The notes below the pieces were generated by a model that was not told the DNA's origin, made no database searches, and saw only the letters and a list, made by a program, of their open reading frames with translations. A stretch of DNA of 64,000 bases from RPQJ01 sp052035645. Its GTDB lineage: Bacteria > Pseudomonadota > Gammaproteobacteria > Steroidobacterales > Steroidobacteraceae. The translations under genes and the position numbers were made by a program. The stretch spans positions 1 to 64,000 of the forward strand of contig JBPOHK010000134.1 of the NCBI GenBank assembly GCA_052035645.1, read 5' to 3'. This document shows, piece by piece, positions 46,703-56,630 of the stretch; the stretch's first letter is position 1, and every line of letters begins with the position of its first letter.

Positions 46703-48817
46703 ATGCTGCGAGCACTGCACTCCCGCCTTGCCGTCCCCGTTCTCTCGGCGCTCCTGTGCGCCGCAGCGTCCCCGCAGGTCGACGCCGACGGACCGGCGCC
46801 GTTCAGTTCCGGGCCGCAGCCGACGGCCGAGAACAACTTCGGCTTCCCGTTGGCGTTCGACCCCTCGAAGATGGACAAGAGCGTCGATCCGCGCCAGGAC
46901 TTCGCGCGCTATGCCGCCGGCAAGTGGATGGACGTTGCGACCATCCCAGGGGATTCGCCGTACATGAGCGGGATCGTCCTGATGGGCAAGCGCGTCGAAA
47001 GGCAGGTCACCGCACTGTTGACCGACGCGGCGGCGACGAGCTCCTCGGCGCCGAAGGGCAGCCCATTGCAGCAGGTCGGTGACGTGTACGCAGCCGGCAT
47101 GGACGTCGGGCGGCTGCGGCAGCTCGGCGCGGGGCCGCTGATGCCGGAGTGGGATCGCATCGCCCGCATCGATGGGCCGACGGCGCTGGCGAACGAGCTG
47201 GGCCGCCTGGAGCTGCTCACCAACCAGCCGGTCGTCCTCGGGGCGTCGGTTGCGCTGGATCTCGAGGACCCGACCCGATACACCATCGTCGTGACGGACG
47301 CCGACCTGCCGCTGCCCGCACAGGAGGACTACCTTTCGCCCGAGCTGGCGCCCATTCGCGACGCGTACCTGAAGGTCGTTGCCGACTCGCTCGAGCTCGC
47401 AGGCGTCCCGGCGGACCAGGCGAAGACGCGTGCGGCCAAGGTGCTCGAAATGGAGACGCGGATCGCGCGCAAGAAGCTCACGCCCGTGCAGAAGCGTGAC
47501 ATCCACGCCGCCATCCAGCGCATGTCGTACGCGGAGCTGAAGGCGGCGTGCCCGCACATGGACATCGACGCGCTGTTCACGGCCCTCGGACTGCCGACCA
47601 CCGGGGACGTCCTCGTCGCCGACGTCGGCGCGGTCAGGGAAAGGGACGCGATGATCGCCGAGTATCCACTCGAGGACACGAAGGCATACCTGCAGTGGGA
47701 AGCGCTGCGCATGACGAACGCGTACCTCAGCCCGGCGTTCGTCGAAATGCAGGCCGACCTGTCCCGCGCCCTGACGGGCCAGGTGGACGCCCCGAAACGC
47801 GAACGCGTGGTCGCGCAGTCGATCAGCGGCAGCCTCGGGCACGCCCTCGGGAGGCTCTACGTCGAGCGCAACTTCTCCGCGCAGAGTCGCGCGGACGCCG
47901 AAGAAGTGGTGGGCAACGTACGCAAGGAATTCCGCAAGCGCCTGGAGCAGAACACCTGGCTGTCGGCCTCGACGCGAGCGTACGCGATCGAGAAGCTCGA
48001 CAAGATGCGGATCGTCGTGGGTTACCCGGAGACGTGGATCGATACCTCCGCCGTCGACATCCGGCGCGACGACTATTTCGGGGACATGACGCGTCTGAAC
48101 GAGTTCGCCGCGCGCCGCGCCATCGCGCGGCTCGGCCAGCCGCCGGCCGAGGACGGATTCGCGGACTCGAAGCACACCCTGCCCACGATCGTGAACGCGG
48201 CGTACTCGTCGGACCACAACAACATCGAGATCCCGGCGGCCTTCCTGCAGCCGCCGTTCTACGATCCAAAGGCCGACGCCGCGGTGAACTACTGCACACT
48301 CGGCGCGGTGATCGGCCACGAGATCACGCACGGGTTCGACTCGACGGGCCGGTTGTTCGATGCCAACGGCGCGCTCCGCGACTGGTGGAGCGAGGCCGAC
48401 GGCAAGGCTTTCATCGCCCGCTCCAAGCCACTGGTCGAGCAGGCCAATGCCTACGAGGTGCTGCCCGGCGTGCATCTGAACGGCGAGCTGTCGTCGGGGG
48501 AGAACCTCGCCGACATCGGCGGTGTCATGCTCGGCTACGAGGCCCTGCAAACCCACCTGCAGGCGCAGCCGCAGGACAACCGAAAGATCGACGGCTTCAC
48601 GCCCCAGCAACGCTGCTTCCTCGCGTGGGCGCAGAACTGGGCGGACAAGATGCACCCCGGGCTGCTGCGCATGCTGGCCGCCTCGGACCCGCATCCGCCG
48701 GGTGTGTACCGAATGGTGGCGCCGACGCGCAACCTGCCCGGGTTCTATGATGCGTTCGGTGTCAGACCCGGCGACAAGATGTGGATCGCTCCCGAGCAAC
48801 GAGTCGACATCTGGTGA
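46703..48817 (+). CDS. Secreted M13-family zinc metallopeptidase (PepO/neprilysin type)
   Basis: A 704-residue exported endopeptidase. Signal peptide in the first 27 residues (SALLCAAASPQVDADG), then the M13 helical domain. Zinc site HEITH at residues 539-543 with the downstream glutamate in SGENLADIGG; the substrate-binding segment NAAYSSDHNNIEIPAAFLQP replaces the usual NA-Y-x-P/N strand. It cleaves small peptides in the periplasm or outside. A GGAGGTCGAAC ribosome site precedes the ATG. Second M13 gene lies at the end of the window. Confidence 0.94.
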   Translation: MLRALHSRLAVPVLSALLCAAASPQVDADGPAPFSSGPQPTAENNFGFPLAFDPSKMDKSVDPRQDFARYAAGKWMDVATIPGDSPYMSGIVLMGKRVERQVTALLTDAAATSSSAPKGSPLQQVGDVYAAGMDVGRLRQLGAGPLMPEWDRIARIDGPTALANELGRLELLTNQPVVLGASVALDLEDPTRYTIVVTDADLPLPAQEDYLSPELAPIRDAYLKVVADSLELAGVPADQAKTRAAKVLEMETRIARKKLTPVQKRDIHAAIQRMSYAELKAACPHMDIDALFTALGLPTTGDVLVADVGAVRERDAMIAEYPLEDTKAYLQWEALRMTNAYLSPAFVEMQADLSRALTGQVDAPKRERVVAQSISGSLGHALGRLYVERNFSAQSRADAEEVVGNVRKEFRKRLEQNTWLSASTRAYAIEKLDKMRIVVGYPETWIDTSAVDIRRDDYFGDMTRLNEFAARRAIARLGQPPAEDGFADSKHTLPTIVNAAYSSDHNNIEIPAAFLQPPFYDPKADAAVNYCTLGAVIGHEITHGFDSTGRLFDANGALRDWWSEADGKAFIARSKPLVEQANAYEVLPGVHLNGELSSGENLADIGGVMLGYEALQTHLQAQPQDNRKIDGFTPQQRCFLAWAQNWADKMHPGLLRMLAASDPHPPGVYRMVAPTRNLPGFYDAFGVRPGDKMWIAPEQRVDIW

Positions 48818-48821
48818 TGCG

Positions 48822-49676
48822 ATGAACCGACGTGCCGGCCCGATCGCCGCCGCCTGCTCGTGCGCGGCCATATCGCTGGTGTCCGGCGTGCCCGGTCACG
48901 CCGGGACGCCGCCGGACCTCGCGTCGGCAACGGTCGAGCCGGCGGTCGTTCGCGTCGAGGGCGACACGGTCTATTTCACCGGCCACATCTCGGACGCGAG
49001 CGCGAAGATCTTCGCGCACGCCGTGGCGTCGCTGCAGCGCGGCCAGGTTACGCGGCTGGTGGTCAGCTCCGGCGGCGGCGACACGGTGCCCGGACGCCGG
49101 ATCGGCCAGTGGGTGCACGACATGGGCGTCGTGGTCGAGGTCGACAAGATCTGCTTCTCGTCCTGCGCCAACTACATCTTCCCGGCGGCGCGAGGACGGG
49201 TGATTCGCGCGGACTCCTTCGTGGGCTGGCACGGCAACGAGCGGGCATTCGAGGTGCAGGCCTCTCGCGCGGGTGTCACGCTCGAGGCCCACATGCGGCC
49301 GATGCTCCAGCCGCTGCTCGAGAAATCGACGTTGCAGGAGCGCGAGGGCTTGAGCCGCGACGCCTACTTCGCGAAGCAGATCGGCGCGATGCGTGAATCG
49401 GTCGCGGCGGAGGGGCGGTACTACGCGCAGCTGGGGCTCGCCGACACGTTCGCGGCCTGCGGCGTCGGCGACGTTCTCGAAAAGCGACCCGGCTACAAGG
49501 ACCAGCGCGGCTGGGGATTCTCCATCGCGGACATGGAACGTCTGGGGCTCGCGCACACGAGCTACCTCGGGGACGGTCCCTACGAGGCATCGTGGCGGTT
49601 CAAGACGTACCTGGTCGCGCTGACGGCCGACGAGTGCGCGTCCATGTTGCGCGTCGAGAGTCCACCCGGGCCCTGA
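48822..49676 (+). CDS. Secreted ClpP/crotonase-fold protein (COG3904-like)
   Basis: A 284-residue exported protein. After the signal peptide (about residues 1-27, ending PGHAG) comes a ClpP-like fold: YFTGHISDASAKIF, the glycine loop LVVSSGGGDTVPGRRIGQ and the probable nucleophile in CFSSCANYIF (Ser113 or Ser114), with a histidine in SFVGWHG. This resembles uncharacterised periplasmic serine-protease-like proteins. Activity is not proven. It begins four bases after the M13 peptidase stop and so is probably co-expressed with it. Confidence 0.78.
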   Translation: MNRRAGPIAAACSCAAISLVSGVPGHAGTPPDLASATVEPAVVRVEGDTVYFTGHISDASAKIFAHAVASLQRGQVTRLVVSSGGGDTVPGRRIGQWVHDMGVVVEVDKICFSSCANYIFPAARGRVIRADSFVGWHGNERAFEVQASRAGVTLEAHMRPMLQPLLEKSTLQEREGLSRDAYFAKQIGAMRESVAAEGRYYAQLGLADTFAACGVGDVLEKRPGYKDQRGWGFSIADMERLGLAHTSYLGDGPYEASWRFKTYLVALTADECASMLRVESPPGP

Positions 49677-49701
49677 CCGCGCGGGCGAGCGCCGGTGGTC
49701 C

Positions 49702-52700
49702 TCAGGACACCAACGCTGCCCGCGGCTCGTCCGCCCGCGGCCCGAGATTGCCGTAGCGGTGGTAGTCGGTGCTGATGCTCTGCTCGCGCACGTACCACAG
49801 AAGCTCGAGGCGCCCTTCAGCCGACACCGGCACGCGCACCAGGCAGCCGTTCATCACGTTGGCCGCTTCGAGCACTTCCGGCGGCGCACGGTCGGCAGCG
49901 GCGTAGCGCACCCGATCCGCCTGGCCGTCGCGGATGGCCTGCGCCAGCTCGGCATCGGTCTCCTCGACGAACTCGATCGCGCCGGCCCACGACTCCGTCA
50001 GTTGCTCGAGCCGCCGCACGGCCGCGGACTGCAACCCGCGCGGCACGCTGATGACGACGCGGCACCGCGCCGCGTGAGCGGCGCAGGCCCGCGCGAACAC
50101 GTCGAAGGCGGTGTCCGACTCATGGACGCGCACGCGCACGGTGCCCACCGGCAGGTAGCGACGGACGTTGTCCTGGCCGATCAGCAGGAAGTGATCGTGC
50201 TCACGCGAGAACTCCTCGCGCATGGCACGCTCGTAGCTCGCCGCCGCGGCGACGACGCGCGCGTCGTCCACCTCGCCGCCGCCCGCGAGCCGGTCGCAAA
50301 GCGCGGCCAGCGTCGGCGCCTGCACCTTCTCCGCGGCACCGGTGGCCACGACGTCGGTGAAGTCCATCAGCTGCGCGACGTAATTCGGGCCCCCGGCCTT
50401 CATGCCGGCCCCGAAGCTGGACTTCCCCATGCCGCCAAACGGCTGGCGCAGCACGATGGCGCCCGTCGTCACGCGGTTGATGTACAGGTTGCCGGCGCGC
50501 AGATGCGCCTTCCAGTAGTCCCACTCGCGCTCGTCGAGGCTCTCGAGTCCGCTGGTGAGCCCGTAGCCGGTCTGGTTCACTCGCGCCACGGCCTCCGACA
50601 GCTTGCTGAAACGCATCACCGCGAGCACCGGGCCGAAGAACTCCGTCATGTGCGTGTAGCTGCCGGGCTGCACGCCGTACTTCACGCCCGGCGTCCACAG
50701 CGAAGGATTGCCCTCGACCGGTTGCGGCATGACCGCCCATTCCTCGCCGGGTTCGAGCACCTTGAGCGCGGTCTCGAGATCGCCGCTCGGCGGCTTGATC
50801 ATCGGGCCCATCTTGGTGTCGAGCTCCCACGCCGATCCGACCTTCAGGCTCGCCACGGCCTCGCAGAGGCCGCGACGGAACGAGGCGTCGTCGTAGACCT
50901 CGTCCTGCAGCAGGACCAGCGAGGTTGCCGAGCACTTCTGTCCCGCGTGGCTGAAGGCCGAGTGCAGGATGTGCTTGATCGCCTGGTCGCGGTCGGACAC
51001 CGCCGTCACGATCGTGGCGTCCTTGCCGCCCGTCTCGGCGAACAGGCACAGGCGAGGGTTGTCCTTCAGCATCGTCAGCGCCGTCTCGGTGCCGCCGGTG
51101 AGGATCACGGCGTCCACCTTCGGGTGGCTGATCAGCTTGCGGCCCGCGCCCGAGCCGGCGCACGGCACGAACTGCAGCACCCGCTGCGAGATGCCGGCGC
51201 GCCAGAAGCTCTGGCACATCTCCCACGCCACCAGCACGGTGTCGGACGCGGGCTTGATGATCACCGTATTGCCGGCGGCCAGCGCCGCGGCGACGCCTCC
51301 GCAGGGAATGGCGATGGGGAAGTTCCACGGCGGCACGACCACCACGACGCCCTTCGGCCGCGCCTTCAGCGTCGGCATCTCCTGCCACCAGCGGGCCGTC
51401 GCGCGATAGAACTCGAGGAAGTCGATCGCCTCGGAGACTTCCGGGTCCGACTCCATCAGGGTCTTGCCGCCGTCGGCCAGGGCCGCCCCCATCAGGTCGC
51501 CGCGGGCCAGGCGCAGCTCCTGTGCCACCTTGCCCAGCACCTCGTAGCGCTGGGCGGGCGACAGCGAACGCCAGCCATCCGGGTCGGCCGCCGCACACTC
51601 GACCGCTCGCGCGACGTCGTCGTTGGTCGCCTGCCGATAGCGTCCGACCACCACGCCCGGTCGCGACGGATCGCGGCACTCGCCGATCACGCGGCCCTCG
51701 AGCAGCGCCTCGCCGCCGATGACCAGCGGAATCTGCGTCGCGTCGTCGCCGCAGCGCCCCTTCCATCGGTCGATGATCTCCTGGCCCCAGGCCGCGTTGT
51801 GCGGCAGCGCGAAGTCCGTGTCCGCCTCGTTCTCGAACTTCTGCCAGCCATGGGCGACCGCCTGCGTCGGCGCGGGCGGCTGGTTGCGGTCCTGGTGGCG
51901 TCGCGGTGCGTCGCTCACGGAACCGGCGGCACGGTACGCCTCGAGGAATCCCTGCTCGAGCTGCCGCCAGTCCGGGCTGCCGACCTCGAGCTTGAACGCG
52001 TGGCGCAGGAAATTCTCCGGCCCCGTGTTCTCGTCGAGACGGCGAATCAGGTAGCCGATGCCACTGATGAAGTTCTCGCGCTTGCAGGCCGGGGCGTAGA
52101 GCAGCACGTTCTTCGTGAGCTCGTGCAGGGCGCGGCGCTGGGCATTCGCCATTCCTTCGAGCATCTCGAACTGCACGCGGTCCATCGCTGCATTCTCGTG
52201 GGCCAGCACCAGCGCGTAGCTGATGTCGAACAGGTTGTGCGAGGCCACGCCGACGTTCATCGCGGCGAGGTTCTCGGGCTTCATCACCTCGTGCAGCAGG
52301 CGCTTGTAGTTCGCGTCGGTCTCGAGCTTCGACGGGTAGGGCGCCTGCGGCCAGCCGCGCGCGGAGGACTCCACGCGCTCGCTCTCCATGTTCGCACCCT
52401 TCACGAGACGCACCGTGATGCGGCCGCCGCCCGCGGCGACGCGCTTGCGGGCCCATTCGAGGATCTGCTTCAGCGTGCGGTAGGAATCCGGGATGTAGCT
52501 CTGCAGCGCGATGCCGGCACGGACGTGCCTGAGGCCGTCGCGATCGAGCGTCCGCATGAACGCCTCCGCCGTGAGGTCCTTGTCGCGGTATTCCTCCATG
52601 TCGAGGTACACGAACTTCGGCACCACCGTGCCGTCCGCGCGCTCGAAGCGGCCGCGGTCGGCCGTCAGGTACAGCCGCTCGATGCGGTCGCACAGCATCT

Positions 52701-53346
52701 CGATCGTGTGCTCGCGGGCGAGCGAGGAAATCTGCGAATAGAGCGTCGAGATCTTGATCGAGACGACCTCGACTTCCGGCCACTGCAGCGCCTGCAGGTA
52801 TTGCTGCAGCCGGCGCTCGGCCTCCGGCTCGCTCAGGATCGCTTCGCCGAGGAAATTGACGTTCATGCGCACGCCCTCGCGGCGGCGCTCGGCGAGGTGC
52901 TGCGTCAGAAGCTCGCTCTCGCCCGGCAGGATGACGTTGGCCGTCTCCTTCTGCATCTGGTCCTTCACGAGCGGGAGCGCGACGCCCGGCATGAACCCGC
53001 CGAAGGAGTGGAAGCCCTTCATCAGCGTGCGGTCCAGCGGACCGAAATACCGCGGGACGCCCTGCACGTCGAGGATGTGCGTCAGGTGCTCGACCGCCCG
53101 CGCCGGGTCGGAGGTGCGGAACGCCTGGTCGGTCATCAGCACCAGCGTCGCCTTGTCGGAGGGCGTCTGCAGCATCCGGTCGAGCTCGGCCTGCTGCCGG
53201 CGCTCGGAAGGCGTCTGCAGTTCCCGGGCCCGCTCCTGCAGGTGGCGCGCGACGCGCAGCGCCCGCTGGACCGTGCCCGGCCAGGGTGACGCGGCGTCGA
53301 CCGTGACTTCATCGACGAGATCGGCGAGGGACCTGGGAGAATTCAT
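49702..53346 (-). CDS. putA: Bifunctional proline dehydrogenase / P5C dehydrogenase PutA
   Basis: PutA of 1214 residues. The proline dehydrogenase barrel (about residues 60-460) has LMTDQAFR, TVRLVKGANMESER and LYAPACKRENF, and the aldehyde dehydrogenase half (about 560-1000) has VVPPWNFPIAIPCGG, the glutamate in FAETGGKDA and the nucleophile in HAGQKCSATS. A C-terminal extension of about 200 residues follows, as in long PutAs. It lacks the N-terminal ribbon-helix-helix of trifunctional PutA (start MNSPRSLADLVDEV), so it does not regulate its own gene. It turns L-proline to L-glutamate. Downstream in the OCD-DadA-PutA series. Confidence 0.96.
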   Translation of the reverse strand: MNSPRSLADLVDEVTVDAASPWPGTVQRALRVARHLQERARELQTPSERRQQAELDRMLQTPSDKATLVLMTDQAFRTSDPARAVEHLTHILDVQGVPRYFGPLDRTLMKGFHSFGGFMPGVALPLVKDQMQKETANVILPGESELLTQHLAERRREGVRMNVNFLGEAILSEPEAERRLQQYLQALQWPEVEVVSIKISTLYSQISSLAREHTIEMLCDRIERLYLTADRGRFERADGTVVPKFVYLDMEEYRDKDLTAEAFMRTLDRDGLRHVRAGIALQSYIPDSYRTLKQILEWARKRVAAGGGRITVRLVKGANMESERVESSARGWPQAPYPSKLETDANYKRLLHEVMKPENLAAMNVGVASHNLFDISYALVLAHENAAMDRVQFEMLEGMANAQRRALHELTKNVLLYAPACKRENFISGIGYLIRRLDENTGPENFLRHAFKLEVGSPDWRQLEQGFLEAYRAAGSVSDAPRRHQDRNQPPAPTQAVAHGWQKFENEADTDFALPHNAAWGQEIIDRWKGRCGDDATQIPLVIGGEALLEGRVIGECRDPSRPGVVVGRYRQATNDDVARAVECAAADPDGWRSLSPAQRYEVLGKVAQELRLARGDLMGAALADGGKTLMESDPEVSEAIDFLEFYRATARWWQEMPTLKARPKGVVVVVPPWNFPIAIPCGGVAAALAAGNTVIIKPASDTVLVAWEMCQSFWRAGISQRVLQFVPCAGSGAGRKLISHPKVDAVILTGGTETALTMLKDNPRLCLFAETGGKDATIVTAVSDRDQAIKHILHSAFSHAGQKCSATSLVLLQDEVYDDASFRRGLCEAVASLKVGSAWELDTKMGPMIKPPSGDLETALKVLEPGEEWAVMPQPVEGNPSLWTPGVKYGVQPGSYTHMTEFFGPVLAVMRFSKLSEAVARVNQTGYGLTSGLESLDEREWDYWKAHLRAGNLYINRVTTGAIVLRQPFGGMGKSSFGAGMKAGGPNYVAQLMDFTDVVATGAAEKVQAPTLAALCDRLAGGGEVDDARVVAAAASYERAMREEFSREHDHFLLIGQDNVRRYLPVGTVRVRVHESDTAFDVFARACAAHAARCRVVISVPRGLQSAAVRRLEQLTESWAGAIEFVEETDAELAQAIRDGQADRVRYAAADRAPPEVLEAANVMNGCLVRVPVSAEGRLELLWYVREQSISTDYHRYGNLGPRADEPRAALVS

Positions 53347-53443
53347 GTCGGCACCTGTGAAATCATCGGTTCTGACCTTCCGGCGCGGTACGGTACCCGT
53401 CCGCGGCGGCCACGTAGGATAGGACAACTACGGTCGCAGGACT

Positions 53444-54703
53444 CTAGCCGAATCTCTCCGGCGCCAAGGCCGCGATCGGGCAGGGAGGATTCGCGCCGGA
53501 CAGGAGGTCGGCCACGATTCGCCCCGTGGCCGGCGCGAGCGACAGGCCGAGCATGGCGTGTCCGGTCGCAACGATGAGGTTCCCGAGATGCCCGGATCGG
53601 CCGAGGTATGGCAGGCCGTCCGGCGAGATCGGTCGCAGTCCCTGCCAAGGGGCGAGATCTGCAAAGTCATGCTTCCGAAATTGCGGGAAGTAGCTGGGGA
53701 CGGCGGCGGTCATGGTTGCGACCCGCGCCGTGTCGATGTGATTGTTGATGCCCCCGATCTCCATGGTTCCGCCAAAGCGGACACCCTCCGCCATGGGCGT
53801 CACCGCCACCCGGGCCTCGACGAGGATGCAGCCGGTCGCTGGCCGAGCTGGGGGCCGCGTCATGTGGAGGCTATAACCCTTGCCGGCTTCGAGTGGCAGC
53901 CGCAGGTTCAGCCCGCGGGTCGTGCGCGGCGACCACGCGCCGGCCGCCAGCACATATTCGTCGGCACTCAGTGGCCCGTGCGTCGTCTCCAGAGCGTAGA
54001 TACGACTGCCCTGGACACTCCATCCGAGCGCTTCGGTGTCCCAGAGCACTTGTCCGCCCAGTCGTTCGACTTCCTGTTCCATGGATGAAGCGAAGCGCTG
54101 GGGGGACAGATGGCAGTCCGCAGGGTAGTACACCGCGCCGCGCACGTTCACCTGCATGCCGGGGAGCATTCGGGCCGCGTCCTGCGCGCCCAGCACGTCC
54201 GCGTTGATGCCGAGTCGGCGGGCAAGATCGGCGCCGCGCGCTTCCTCCTCTAGGCCGTGATCGGAGTTGCACAGCATGAGAAGACCGCGCTTCTCGAGGC
54301 CGAAGGGGTTGCCGAGCTGGTCAGCGAGCTCCTCGAAACAGCGTCGGCTCAACAGCGACAGGTCCCGGAGAACGGGTGCGGCAGCGTCGACATGACGCGA
54401 GGTTGCCGAGCGCATGAACAACCACGCCCAGCGCAGGAAGGACGGGTCGGCGCGGAGCCTGACGTAGATGGGACTGCGTCGCCGGCCGATCGACAAAAGA
54501 CCCTGGCGCACGACGCCCGGTGCGGCGAGCGGGACGAAGTGACTCGGAACCACCATGCCCGCATTGCCGAGGGAGCAACAGTCGCGGCCGCGCGGTCCAC
54601 GCTCGATGACCCTGACCTCGAAGCCTGCGCGTAGCGCGTACAGCGCACTCGCCAGGCCAACCACCCCAGCGCCGACGATGATTACCGATCGAGAGGTCTT
54701 CAC
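53444..54703 (-). CDS. DadA-family FAD-dependent amino-acid oxidoreductase
   Basis: A 419-residue flavoprotein of the D-amino-acid dehydrogenase type. FAD-binding GAGVVGLASALYALRAG near the start, then NAGMVVPSHFVPLAAPG and, near the end, GLRPISPDGLPYLGR and NLIVATGHAMLGLSLAPATG, the standard DAO fold signature. Such enzymes oxidise D-amino acids, or in related lineages D-hydroxyproline, to imino acids, passing electrons to the membrane quinone pool. It lies between the OCD-family gene and putA on the same strand, pointing to a D-proline-like substrate; exact substrate is an inference. Confidence 0.85.
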   Translation of the reverse strand: MKTSRSVIIVGAGVVGLASALYALRAGFEVRVIERGPRGRDCCSLGNAGMVVPSHFVPLAAPGVVRQGLLSIGRRRSPIYVRLRADPSFLRWAWLFMRSATSRHVDAAAPVLRDLSLLSRRCFEELADQLGNPFGLEKRGLLMLCNSDHGLEEEARGADLARRLGINADVLGAQDAARMLPGMQVNVRGAVYYPADCHLSPQRFASSMEQEVERLGGQVLWDTEALGWSVQGSRIYALETTHGPLSADEYVLAAGAWSPRTTRGLNLRLPLEAGKGYSLHMTRPPARPATGCILVEARVAVTPMAEGVRFGGTMEIGGINNHIDTARVATMTAAVPSYFPQFRKHDFADLAPWQGLRPISPDGLPYLGRSGHLGNLIVATGHAMLGLSLAPATGRIVADLLSGANPPCPIAALAPERFG

Positions 54704-54745
54704 GGTCGTCGCGGATTCCTTCGTGCGGCCGTCGACGCCAGCCGC

Positions 54746-55732
54746 TCAGCGATCGGCGCCGGCGGCACGAGGGCGCGCGCGTCGTTGCGAGGTCAGCGCA
54801 TGCCACGCCAGGGCTGCGGCGGCGAGGTCTTCACTCGCCAGGCCCACGGACTTGAAGACCGTGATTTCCGACTCCGCCGTACGACCCTGAGTCCGCCCGC
54901 AGCAAAGACCGTACAGGTCTCCCTGGATGTCGGTGGTCTGGATCACTCGTCGAGCCAGCGGGATGGCGAGGTCACCGGACTCACGCGGTGCGGACTCGAG
55001 GCTATCGACATAGATCCGACCCTTCTGCAGGACCTCGTCATCCGCTTCCCGGGTATTCGCCGTAAACGACCCGACGAGGTCGACGTGCGTTCCGGCGCGA
55101 AGGTATCGCCCGGGCAGCACGGGCGTCGAGCTCGTGGTGACCGTAGATACGATGTCGGCGCAGCCAATGGCATGGTCCAGACGATCGACCACGGACGTTT
55201 CCACCTGCAGATCGCGGCCGATGTCGCTCGCCACCGCAGCGGACTTGGCCGCATCTCGACCCCAGATGGCGACATGCTCGATGGGACGCACGCTGGCGTG
55301 CGCGGCTGCCATGTGCCGCGCCAGTCGTCCTGTGCCCAGGATCAGAAGTCGGCGGCTCGATTGGCGAGCGAGGTACCGGACGGCAAGCGCCGATGCCGCC
55401 GCCGTGCGCCGCGCCGTCAGTTCCTGGGCGTCGATCAGGGCCAGAACCTCGCCGTCGGCCGCCGAGGCGAGCATGTAGATACCGTGGATGGCCGGCTTGC
55501 CGATCGAGGAATTGCCGGGAAAGGCCTGCACGATCTTGACCCCCAGTAAGCCGCCCTGGGTCCACGCGGGCATCAGCAGCAGAGTGCCGGGAGCGGCGCC
55601 CGGCATTTCGACAGTGAGGTGCTGACGAGGCGGCATTTCGCACGGGTGGCGGAAGGCGTCCTCCAGCGCTGAAACCAGCGCGGGCCATGGCGTCAGCTCG
55701 CGCAGATGGCTCGCCTCGATCATCGTGAACAT
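54746..55732 (-). CDS. Ornithine cyclodeaminase / mu-crystallin family enzyme
   Basis: A 328-residue protein of the OCD/mu-crystallin family. The Rossmann fold has LLILGTGRLARHMAAAHA; upstream the segment TARRTAAASALAVRYLAR is the family's substrate/NAD-binding strand, and VDLVGSFTANTREADDE matches the conserved aspartate region. The family includes ornithine cyclodeaminase, alanine dehydrogenase and Delta1-pyrroline-2-carboxylate reductase. Placed with a DadA-type enzyme and PutA, the reductase activity forming L-proline is the most sensible reading. It is 42 bases above the DadA-like gene. Confidence 0.85.
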   Translation of the reverse strand: MFTMIEASHLRELTPWPALVSALEDAFRHPCEMPPRQHLTVEMPGAAPGTLLLMPAWTQGGLLGVKIVQAFPGNSSIGKPAIHGIYMLASAADGEVLALIDAQELTARRTAAASALAVRYLARQSSRRLLILGTGRLARHMAAAHASVRPIEHVAIWGRDAAKSAAVASDIGRDLQVETSVVDRLDHAIGCADIVSTVTTSSTPVLPGRYLRAGTHVDLVGSFTANTREADDEVLQKGRIYVDSLESAPRESGDLAIPLARRVIQTTDIQGDLYGLCCGRTQGRTAESEITVFKSVGLASEDLAAAALAWHALTSQRRARPRAAGADR

Positions 55733-55771
55733 GGCCGGACCCGGTTCGATGGCATCCGGCGGAGTCTAGAC

Positions 55772-55804
55772 GCGCAAGAGTTTCCCGTAAAGAAACTTTT
55801 GCGC
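55772..55804. promoter_or_regulatory. Inverted-repeat operator upstream of the OCD gene
   Basis: Thirteen-base arms GCGCAAGAGTTTC and GAAACTTTTGCGC pair with one mismatch around seven bases. It lies between the XRE regulator stop and the OCD start, where it could control an OCD promoter. Related half-sites occur before the TonB receptor gene. Confidence 0.68.
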
Positions 55805-55815
55805 CTCGAGGAAAC

Positions 55816-56496
55816 TCAAGACTTGCGCGGCCTTCCCGTCTTCTTCGCCGCCATCGGGCCCTCGGGCCGACTCAGTTCAGCGGCCGACATCGCATTGGTG
55901 GCGACCCAGAGAATCTTGGCGTCGGTCTCGCCGTTGGTGATGAGGGCGTGGCCCATCGTGCTGTCGAAGTACATGCAGTCGCCCGGCCGCAGCAACTGGG
56001 GGCTGTAGAACTCGGAATGCACTTCGACGGTGCCCTCGAGCACATAGACGAACTCCTCGCCAGGATGGCGAATTAGCTCCTTCGCCGATGAGACCGTATG
56101 CGCGCGCAGGGTCGCGACGATGGGGAACATCTTCTTCGGCTGCAGATCACCGCAGAGCATTTCATAGCGGTACTGCTCGGTCTCGTAGACCTCGCCGCTG
56201 CCGGCGCGATTCAGGCTGCGTCGACTGTTGGCCTGGACGGCCGGCTCTGGCGTCGGGCCGGCAAAGAGTTCGGAAACGTCGATGGAAAGCGCGTTCGCGA
56301 GGCGGACCAGATTGTCGTAGCTAACCGAAAGCGTGCCGTTCTCGATCTTGGACACCGTGGACTTCGACAGGCCCGCCACTGCTCCGACGTCCTGGAGGGT
56401 CTTTCCAAGCCGCTTGCGAATCTCGCGCACACGGAAGCCGAGCATGGCGCGCCCATCGTGGGGTGGCGGGAGGGTCACAGTAGCTGCCCGAGGCAT
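55816..56496 (-). CDS. XRE-cupin transcriptional regulator
   Basis: A 226-residue regulator. The helix-turn-helix (about residues 22-75) includes VREIRKRLGKTLQDVG and LSKSTVSKIENG; the C-terminal cupin barrel (about 130-205) has HPGEEFVYVLEGTVEVH and GDCMYFDSTMGHAL, where small ligands are usually bound. It heads the leftward XRE-OCD-DadA-PutA series and is divergent from the TonB receptor gene, so it is the likely regulator of both arms, probably sensing an amino acid or dipeptide. A short basic tail (KKTGRPRKS) ends the protein. Confidence 0.87.
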   Translation of the reverse strand: MPRAATVTLPPPHDGRAMLGFRVREIRKRLGKTLQDVGAVAGLSKSTVSKIENGTLSVSYDNLVRLANALSIDVSELFAGPTPEPAVQANSRRSLNRAGSGEVYETEQYRYEMLCGDLQPKKMFPIVATLRAHTVSSAKELIRHPGEEFVYVLEGTVEVHSEFYSPQLLRPGDCMYFDSTMGHALITNGETDAKILWVATNAMSAAELSRPEGPMAAKKTGRPRKS

Positions 56497-56630
56497 GTAG
56501 ATTTCCTGTCGCGAAACGCCGGTCCATTCTAGGTTTAGCCTGCCGCCATCGCCAATCCACCCCGCGAAACGGGCGCGGGCTGCGAAAAATAAGCCGCTCC
56601 CGGCCTGGCTGGCCGTACCGTCGGCGACGG

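Noticed and set aside
49702..53346. PutA as its own repressor
   Set aside because: The N-terminal ribbon-helix-helix DNA-binding segment of trifunctional PutA is absent.
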